The notes beneath the pieces are model-generated. The model made no database searches. It was not told the DNA's origin and was given only the letters and a program-made list of their open reading frames with translations. 64,000 nt of DNA from contig NC_089187.1 in NCBI RefSeq assembly GCF_947507565.1, positions 2,046,001 to 2,110,000 of the forward strand, read 5' to 3'. This document shows positions 55,771-64,000 of the stretch, in pieces (positions within the stretch are counted from its first letter, which is position 1; each line of letters opens with the position of its first letter). Position numbers and translations under genes: made by a program. Origin of the DNA: Oscarella lobularis (lineage: Eukaryota > Porifera > Homoscleromorpha > Homosclerophorida > Oscarellidae).

Positions 55771-58700
55771 ATGGCGACAAAACGACGGTACGCGGAGCCT
55801 CTTCTACAGAAAATTGTTAGTATACGATGCTTTGGACCAGTCTGAACTTGCCATGGAGGATCTCGTACACGAGGAATCGGTGAGAGAAGACGTAGTGTAG
55901 CGCAACCATGGTTACAAGGATGCAAGGAGTCCTGTAGCTAATGGGACTTCTCTACTGTCTAGTCTAAGATTGATGATGGTGATGATGAAGTGATGAGTCA
56001 CCCAAGCGAAGAGACGAATGATTTCATGAAAACGCTTATGGAACGGCGTGAGCAAACAAGAAATACTGTGAGCACTCTTTGTAGTTGGTGTCCTTGATTA
56101 CATTCTCTTTTCTGCGCGCAGTTGGAATCGACAATGGCTCAACGTCATCGTCGATTGCCGCCGCTTAAGCAGACGCACAAAGGCCAACAAGTCGACGTCG
56201 TCGACGTCGAAGGGCCTTCGGCTTTGACGGCGTCGATACGGGAGCGCATGAGACAACGCGTTCGCGAGGCATCGGCAAAGTCCCAATCAACAGGAACAGT
56301 AAATAATGACGTCAAAAATAAATAATTAAGATTATTTATTTATTTATTTAGGAAATCCGGCCTCGTCGTTTGCGATCGCTACGGCAACGCGGTGACGTCC
56401 AAACGCGATTTGATGAACCGAGCGTGAGTGTACGTCTATTATGATATCTATTCCCTGTGTGCACTTTCTACTAATCTTTTTCTATATCAGGTCTTCGCTT
56501 CGACGTCGTCTCCGCCGCCGGCGTCTTTGCGTCTGCCGTCTCCTCCTGATGACAAAGATGAGATTGTCGAGGAGCCCGAACCGGCTTTGGAGAGATGGAA
56601 ACGAGCCATCGAGAAAACGAGACCAACCCGTTTTGTATAGAACATGATAAAGCGTATTGAATCATCAACAAAATTATCTTTGGATCAGGCTCAGTCAGAG
56701 GCCGGAATCGACGAATCCGCTTACGACTTCTTCACAAGCTCAATTGAAGGAGGACCAGAGGCGTTGGAGGAGGAAGAAGTCGAAGAACAGCGTCAAGTTA
56801 GCCAAGAGAGACAAGTAATTAAAATCAGTCCTATAATAATTTCAAAGAAGCAGGTCTTTGTCTTGACACAGATTGCCGAAACGGATCTCGAAGCGGGAGA
56901 AGGGGATGAAGAACAGTACGTTCCTCTCACGGTGCGAGGCCACGCCGAATATCATCCTCACGGAGAGCGTCTCAAAGTGGAAGAAGAACTCTATTTCTAT
57001 CCGAGTAGCGACTCCGGTAGAAACCCTTTGATTAATTTGAAAAAAATATTTTTTATATGTATGTACATGTGTATAGCTCGTCTGGAGGATAAGCTTCCGG
57101 AGGAGACCGAGGCTCGTCACTTGGAGGACGAGGGCCTGTACGTCGGTAAGCGTCCGCCGGTCTCGTGGCGAAACTACAATCGACTCGAGAATCGATTACT
57201 GAGACAAGAAGACAAGGTAAGGGAGGCAAGCCACTAACCAGCTAAAATTATTAATTTTTTTTCTAAGGGTCGAGCGTGGTTCGCTGAAGACGGACGATTG
57301 TCTTACGTACCCGACCCTCTCAAGAAACCGCCGTCGCGTCCCCACGTGCACATCGGTGGGACAGATGATGAAAAATTAGATACCGAAGTCAAACTCGTAG
57401 GGAAACTTAAAAAGCGGCTGACTGGCCTTTGATCTTTTTCTTACTTTAGCCACTTGTAGAAACGTTTGATCATCGTTTTATTGACGGATCTGGTTAGCTG
57501 ACTTGACTCCCCCAACCCACGTCATTCCCTTTCCTAGGACTTGGCTTTGGTTGCTATCAGCTCGACGTCGATATATCGTCGCTTGCCTTCAGTCATCACT
57601 CCCTATTCAGCGTCGAGCACGTTCTCGCGTCGCGACTCAGTCAACTCTATTCACAGTACGTCGAGCGACGGGAAAAGGGGATCGTAACCTTTATGGAAGA
57701 TCGAGTAGGAAACCCTTACCGGTACGATTAAAAATCTTTTGGATGTATTTCTTCTCTCTAGTTGAAAGCTCTGAGAGAAGCGAGTCGGCATTTGCAGGAG
57801 ACGCTTGGACCAGTGGTAAGAAAGGGCTCACGTCTTTTATGAATGTATCTCTAAAGGGAATGTTTTATGAAGGATCCTGAACCAGGTACGGTTCTTGAAG
57901 AGCAGTTTCATCGTTTGCGCGAATACAAGTCCGAAATAAGGTTAGTCAAAGTCGAAATATCTTTACCCTTCATATGCGCTACTGTGCAGACGAATTCGAC
58001 TACTGAAGGACTCTGAAGAAGTCACAGACAAGAAGATAATAAAGAGCATACTTAAGTAGATGGAATGGAGTGGTGGTTTGGTATCCAATGCTCGTGATTT
58101 TTACAAGGTACTGGAACAATCTCAAAGCCGTTCGACAGGAGCAAGGCTACAATGCCACGTCGTTAAAATTAGTCATACGAAAGTGAGACATTTTATGATA
58201 CTGACGTCAGTGAAAGCGACGCTTTTGATTCCCCAGGGAAGGAGTCAGTGCACGCGACGACGAAGCGGCGTGGCAACGAGCCATCGACGAAGAAGTCGAA
58301 GAATTGAGGTATGCAACGATGGCTGAGTACACGTGCACTTATGATCTTATTCACGTTAGAGAGGAATACCAAGAAGAATATGCCGGACAGTTGATGGAAT
58401 ATCAGAGACAAATGGACGAGTATAGAAAAGAGAGAAAACTAATTGTTAGTTTCTTTATTCGGATAGAATTATTGTATAAATCTTTTTATGTAATTAGCGT
58501 CAAGAAATGAAACGACGTCGACGAGAGACTCAGGAAGAGGAAGGGAGAACTTTCGATCGGAGTGCCGCTCTTCGCGAACGTACTCTTCTCCGTCTCCGTT
58601 TCTTTGAGGACAATACACTTTTTTTTCTCGTAGCTGTTCGACCTGACGGTCCGGCTCCGTTCGACGAGGCTGCAGCTCGACGTCAAGTCGTTGAAAAGGC

Positions 58701-61700
58701 AATGGAAAATCGACGTCATCCAGGCAAGACGATTGACACATACACGATAGAGAGGAGAATTTTATTGGGGGACCTTTTTGCAGGCCAACCAAAACTCTTT
58801 CCCATACTCGACTCTTCGGCTTTGATTTCCGCTTCTCAGCAATGCCCTAGGCAAAATGATGCAGGAATCAATAGATTAATGATTGACTAGCTTATCTCTT
58901 AGGGAAGAACAGCTTAGACGTCGCGACGTTCAGCGTTGTTCGTACTGCATTCGAGTTCTTTTCAACAAGCGAGAGGTGTCGAGAACAGCGACCAAGTACG
59001 CGTGCACGCTATGTCTTAGCACACGTTTGAACGAACGCTTTTAGAACTTTATCCGGAGACTTCACCGTTCACTTCGGTCAAATTTTCAATATTCAAATTC
59101 GCCAATGGCCAGAGAGTATATCACTTCAGGTGAGAGCGCATCGATTCTTCTCGTGTACACCTCCTTAGGCCTTATTGCAGCTGTATGAGAGTCGTAGTGG
59201 CTCTTCTGGCGGCTTTGGTCTCATCGCCGAAGTCTACGTTCCCATACCGCCCTCCCAGCTCCATTCAGGCAACGTCGCCCTCGAAAACATCGATTTCAGT
59301 AGTCCACAGAAAGTCGAGTACGCTCACACGGGCGTGGGCAGCGGTAAGGGGAAAAACCTCGAATTTTTTAATCAGACTTTTATATTCGTCTTTAGGTATC
59401 AATGTCGATATTTCGTCGTCCGGGCTGGTCTCGATATTACTGACGTCTGGCGCGTTGAGAGCGAGCGCTTGTTGGTCGAAGGACGACGCGACGGGAAAGA
59501 TTCTTTCTCCGCCTATGCTGGGACAGCCAACGCATTTGTAGAGACACCAAGGTCGATTTTTAAATGCACGATTCAGACGCGTACTTTTTTAGCGGGGAAA
59601 GATACGTCGATGCTATTGCGGCTTTGGGAGCGACGGGAATGGTCGACATACAGAAATTGGCCACGTGGATTTGTATGAAAAGAAAGATGGAGATTTTTTT
59701 CTCTGAAGAATTCTTTTATTTAGCTGAGGCACAGCTCGATCCTAATGATCCGCGAAATGCCGACTTGCTCTATTTAGTCAAGGTACGCTCACGGAAGTCG
59801 TCGTTTATTTTTTCTCTTCATGCGATTTTCTGCTGTTTTTTTTGCAGACTCATGCTGGAGACGATCCGTCTTGTCTTGCTAAGCAGGACTACTTTCGACT
59901 GAACGAAATGGAAAAGGATTCGTATTTTTGTGAAGACGACTATTTGGAAAAGAGCAAACGATTTCAACTGTTAGCTCTGAGAGACCAAGAGGTACGTACT
60001 ATAGACGTGGAATGTGAAAAACTTTGACAGTTTCCCATATAGGCTCGAAATTTTAGCGGTTTCAAAATGGTTCCTGCCAATGACAGTGAAATAAAAGATA
60101 GCATTTTTACCGTTAGCTCAGTAGGACACTCCTAATTACCAGATGCAATTCCTTTCAATAGGACTTAGCTTCAAAAGAAATCGAAGAAGAGGAGCTTGAT
60201 CCTCATAAACTACAACGTTTTGCCGTAACAAATTTCTTCAAAGAGGCGAGATCTTCGTTCACCTATTCTGATTTATGGGTGATTTTTTTTTCAATCGTTA
60301 GGTTCAGTCTAGGGTCATTGATCGGTCGCAGAGGGCGAGTAGGCATCGCGAACTACGAGACGTCGTTATCGAAGAAGAAGTTCCCAATATCGGGTGAGAG
60401 GAATAGACTAAGGAGGGGCGAAACGGATGTACCGTACCGTGTCTGATAGAATCCTCGGCCAGTCAATTGTGAAACTTCTAGCACCCAGACGACCACTTAA
60501 ACCGGAAAGAAAAGAAAGAAAAACGATATTTACTCAGGTAAGATTCGAAGAAAAATTTTCAATAATTTATTCCACGCGTGTGTTTTGCTCTTCTAGGCCG
60601 GCGGTGTCAGCGACATCAAGCTCCTCGTACGACTCGTCAGGGCCTTCAACGTTCCCATACGCGAACGCTCAAACACCAGGTACGGAATACGAGACATGTA
60701 GCCCACGACACGATAGATCATTGACATCTAGATTGGGAGCTCGATCCAGTGGACAAGGTCAGAAAAACAACATACAAATAAACGTCTATTTATACATAGG
60801 ATTTAGGTGGTCGCGATGGCGATCCGTCGTCGGACTTTGATCTCACGGATCAGGTTAGGAGAAGACAGTAATCGTTGTCTACCTTTATGTGGGGGGGACG
60901 TTGTTTTTAGGTTCAAGTACGACCGTTTGTTGAAGTGAGCTTCCAGCAGTCGAAACAACTGACGCCGGTTGCCGACGGTCCCAATCCAAGTTGGAACTCG
61001 GAAATGAGTCTTCCTTTCATGTGCGTTTTGGTCTGCAATCTGGCCTCCCCGCCTACATATCGCTCTTCGTTTCCAGGTCTCCGAATCACGACTATTCCCC
61101 CGTTGCTCTTCAAGGCGTCACCGACCTGATTTCATTTAATCTGTTCGACGAAATTCTCGTCGATTTGCTCGAGGACGATCGCCAGCGCGAGACGAATCGG
61201 CACGAGCGAATCGAACGTCGTTGGCTAGGCAACCTGTCCGTTCCATTTTCGACCGTTTATTCAAACACGAGAGTCAGAGAAAAAAGTCGTCGCTTTTTTT
61301 TTGTATGACTTTTTTCTGGCTCAGGTTGACGGCACGTTTCAGGTGTCCGTTCCGTCCGTTTTGCTTGGCTACAAGAAGGATGATAGTCGTGCCACTGAAG
61401 TGGCATCTGCATCTGATTTCGCCTTGATGTCTCACAGTCAGACGTTTCTGAGTTTATTTATTACCATTGAACCGCCTCTACCGCCACTGCCGACTCTTCG
61501 CGAACAGGTCAGGATTTCGCTAGCCCGCTCCATTGCTAATTTTATCTTTGATGCAGTATGATTCCAATGAAGATCCTCGACTTCTCAGAACGGCTCGAGC
61601 TTGGAGCGACGCTCTGGAACGCAAATTTAAGAAGAGACGAATACAGGTAAGGAGGAGAGCGCTATGGAGTGTGTTTTACTTGGTCCTGTGTTTTCTAGAT

Positions 61701-63196
61701 GACAGTGATGGACATCAACATCAAGACGGTATTCATAACTCGCTACGTTCGATCCCAGAATCCTCCTGAAGGGATTTTGGCCAACGTCGAATCGGGTTCT
61801 CTTGCTGCTATGGTAAGGGGAGCGGAACGGATGGCTCTGCTTTCCGTTGAGAGTTTTTTTGAAGGAAAAAGTCGCGTGGTACGTTGCTATGATACCGTCT
61901 CTGGCCGATGCCGTCGCCTTTCGTTCCAATTGCGACATATGGGCGACTTCAGAGGTAGAAAATATTTTATTTTTTGCATTAAATATATCGGTTTTCTTTT
62001 TTAGCAATTTTTAATGATGCAGGCCGGAGACGAAGAGGAGCACGCCGTTCTTCTTTGCAACTATTTTCTCTTCATGGGCAAAAAGGCGTGGGTCGTTTTG
62101 GGTTCAGGAATACCTGAAGGCAAAAGACTGCTACTTGGTTGGAACTAGATGTTCATAGTCTTATTGTAGGTTCAACTGCATACGTTTTGACCGAAGATCA
62201 AGGCGATCAGCTCTCCGGTGAATACTGGCTGTGGAATCCAAGCACAGGAAAGCGATTTCACCAGTTCGATCCTTACTGTCCTCTGCAGACTGTCGACTCC
62301 GTTTTTGGCACTGAAAATGTGTGCTTGCGTTACGTGACCGTTTTATTGTTCTATTGTGACATTGCATTCTTCTTCTTCTTCTAGATTTGGGTCAATGTTC
62401 AAGATCACCAAAAGCCGTCGTTTTTGAATTTCAATTTGAGTTTGAGTCGCAATTGGCGACCTTTCTTCTCGAAGCGCTATCCGAATCCCGGTCTCAGTAG
62501 CGTGCAGGTACAGCAGGTCAATCGATTAATCATTAACAATTAATTCTCTTTGTTTTTAGGGTGATTTAACGTATAAACCTCCAGATGAGAGCTTGGCAAA
62601 GTCAGTGGAGGAAAAGTAAGTAGAGTGGCTGAAAAGAAAAGCGTTCACGACTATTTCCAGGATCGAGAGATTATTGAAAAAGAGATTCGAGGAGAGCAGA
62701 CGTCATGTTACAAGATGGAACAGGTATGCATTCGTATTCTTCTATCTGACAGATAAACCATTTTGGCTTTTAGACATTGCATAGCAGAGCTAAGGAAATT
62801 CCTCCCAAGGTACAAGACTCTCAGCAAGTGCTAGATATATATATATATCATTAATCTACGATTTTATTAGGCTGGAGGAACGTCCGTTTGACAGCGCTTC
62901 AGTGGAAGATCAGAAGCTTCAGTTGGCTTCCATTACCGGATCAGACAAGGTTGGATTTTCAAAAACGTGTGTTCGATCTCAGTTGGGTATTTCTCTATGT
63001 ATAGTTGAGCGGTTTTCCTCTTCACTTTGCTTTCACCGACGTTGACAGCATAGTCAATTCGGTCCTCGATACGCGCTTGCACACAATCGAGGATCCCCAG
63101 GCCGAATTCGCCCTGGCAGTTTACGTAGAGGCTTATCCTAGTGACGTATTATCGGTGTGGGTATATGTAGTGGGACTGACCAAAAGATTGACGTAG
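55771..63196 (+). CDS. CC2D2A: CC2D2A ciliary transition-zone protein
   Basis: More than thirty small exons. The start [15 protein letters not shown] at 55771 is followed by charged, coiled-coil-prone exons such as [20 protein letters not shown] and [20 protein letters not shown]. The centre has [20 protein letters not shown] and a run of beta-strand text. A C2 domain is visible near 60.9-61.7 kb ([33 protein letters not shown]). Then come [15 protein letters not shown], a transglutaminase-like region ([55 protein letters not shown]) and the C-terminus [20 protein letters not shown] and [19 protein letters not shown], ending 63196. CC2D2A is a core MKS-complex protein at the base of cilia. 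One intron, at 62120-62169, has a GC donor. Confidence 0.92.
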
Positions 63197-63324
63197 TGAT
63201 ATTAAATTAAAGGATAGTTAATTAAGATTAGTCTCTGTGGGAGACGCCTTACGTTCACCGTAAAGTAGCCACGAGGGGAGGAGGAGCGTCTGAGGCGTGT
63301 CTGGTCGAAACCTTCATCATTCCA

Positions 63325-63597
63325 ATGAGCGCGTCGAAAAAAACCATAACATTCACTTCCCAGCCTATGGGAAACAAGAACGTGGCCGAGCTTCCGGGCG
63401 TAGGAAAAACGATCGGAATCAATCTCGCTGCGAAGGGGTTTTCAAAGGCAAAGCATGTCTACGGACTCTTTCTGCAGCTGGACGAAGACAAGAAGAAGTT
63501 CTGCGCGTGGATAGCCGAAAACGGAAAAGCTAACGAGGGACAAGCCAAGCAATGCTTCGAATGCTTGAAAGAATGGTCTCGTCAGCACTTTCACTAA
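63325..63597 (+). CDS. BANF1: Barrier-to-autointegration factor
   Basis: An intronless frame of 90 residues starting MSASKKTITFTSQPMGNKNV. The helix-hairpin-helix DNA-binding motif LPGVGKTIGINLAAKGFSKA and the C-terminal CFECLKEWSRQHFH are strongly conserved with animal BAF proteins, which are 89-90 residues long. BAF dimers bridge double-stranded DNA and LEM-domain proteins at the nuclear envelope. It lies 128 bp after the CC2D2A stop, same strand, with no shared reading frame. Confidence 0.95.
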   Translation: MSASKKTITFTSQPMGNKNVAELPGVGKTIGINLAAKGFSKAKHVYGLFLQLDEDKKKFCAWIAENGKANEGQAKQCFECLKEWSRQHFH

Positions 63598-64000
63598 ACT
63601 TTTAATAAGTAAACAAGTGCAGCCGTTTGTATCGCGTCTCGAGTGTGTAGTCTAGAGAACGAATTGCTTGCCCCTCCCCCCGGTCCGCCTACTTTATGAC
63701 ACTGTGTTTCCCTACAACTGTAGTGCACTTTGGCCCACTGACGTACACTCTAGTCAAAAAAATATTTCGCCAAAAGCTCACGTCATCCTACACTGCCCCG
63801 GACGCCCAACGCCACGAGGTGACTTGCACGTTACGTCAGTTCCGCCCTTCTGCTGCGCACGGACGTGCACACAGTTTTCTACGCCGTCTTTCGGTTCTCG
63901 CTTTCGAGCGCCGCGATCGCTCGTCTTGGCACGTGTATCTTTTCGTTCTCGCTTTCCGGCGCCGTGTGAATCTCGATCGCTCGTCTTTAGCTTTCGGTTC
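63598..64000. other. Intergenic region with a short imperfect tandem repeat at its end
   Basis: No gene is seen up to the window edge. From about 63888 a unit of roughly 60 bp with the order ttctcgctttc, gcgcc, gatcgctcgtctt is repeated twice, and a third copy may start at the edge (ctttcggttc). It is GC-rich and could be part of a promoter of the next gene. Confidence 0.5.

Overview
This window is nuclear DNA from an early-branching, gene-dense animal. Protein-coding genes are split by very short introns (about 50-80 bp, nearly all GT-AG), and recognisable metazoan orthologues are present: CC2D2A, BANF1, ATG10, ENTPD5/6-like, ZNF330, ABCB6, FBXW2, HIGD1, TANGO2 and Gal3ST. The compactness, the expansion of Roco/death-domain and PDZ families and the many TTAATTAA-type simple repeats fit a sponge, perhaps a homoscleromorph such as Oscarella. 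The animal assignment is strong; the sponge assignment is inference. I saw no rRNA, tRNA, CRISPR or prokaryotic operon signals.

Layout. 1-1.8 kb: 3' part of a Roco (Roc-COR) death-domain gene. 1.8-3.3 kb: no gene seen. 3.3-6.5 kb: two tandem TANGO2-like copies (minus), the second frameshifted. 6.7-8.45 kb: intronless pseudokinase-Kelch gene (minus). 8.6-12.0 kb: three tandem small PDZ genes (plus). 12.1-13.1 kb: unrecognised gene. 13.5-14.9 kb: a large inverted-repeat element. 15.4-18.4 kb: ATG10 and an ENTPD5/6-like apyrase (plus).

18.4-41.8 kb is a segmentally duplicated block. ZNF330, a Roco gene and ABCB6 recur as intact, truncated or decayed copies. The pattern fits an ancestral order ENTPD-ZNF330-Roco-ABCB6 that was duplicated and then broken. 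A gene joining an Ig-like domain, a PD-(D/E)XK nuclease-like region and a kinase-like domain lies inside the block at 21.6-23.7 kb; it is the most unusual gene here.

41.8-47.2 kb holds an FBXW2-like gene head-to-head with ABCB6, a HIGD1-like gene, a Gal3ST sulfotransferase and a broken second copy of it, and a RING-like fragment. 47.4-55.6 kb holds three minus-strand genes for secreted-type enzymes: an FAD-dependent oxidoreductase and two tandem pectate-lyase-superfamily beta-helix proteins. 55.8-63.2 kb is the ciliary transition-zone gene CC2D2A, followed by BANF1.

Functionally the window mixes single-copy housekeeping genes with fast-evolving families (Roco/death, PDZ, Ig-nuclease-kinase, pseudokinase-Kelch) of the kind expected in innate sensing and signalling. 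Spliced genes are given as whole spans from first to last supported codon, and exon edges were read by eye.
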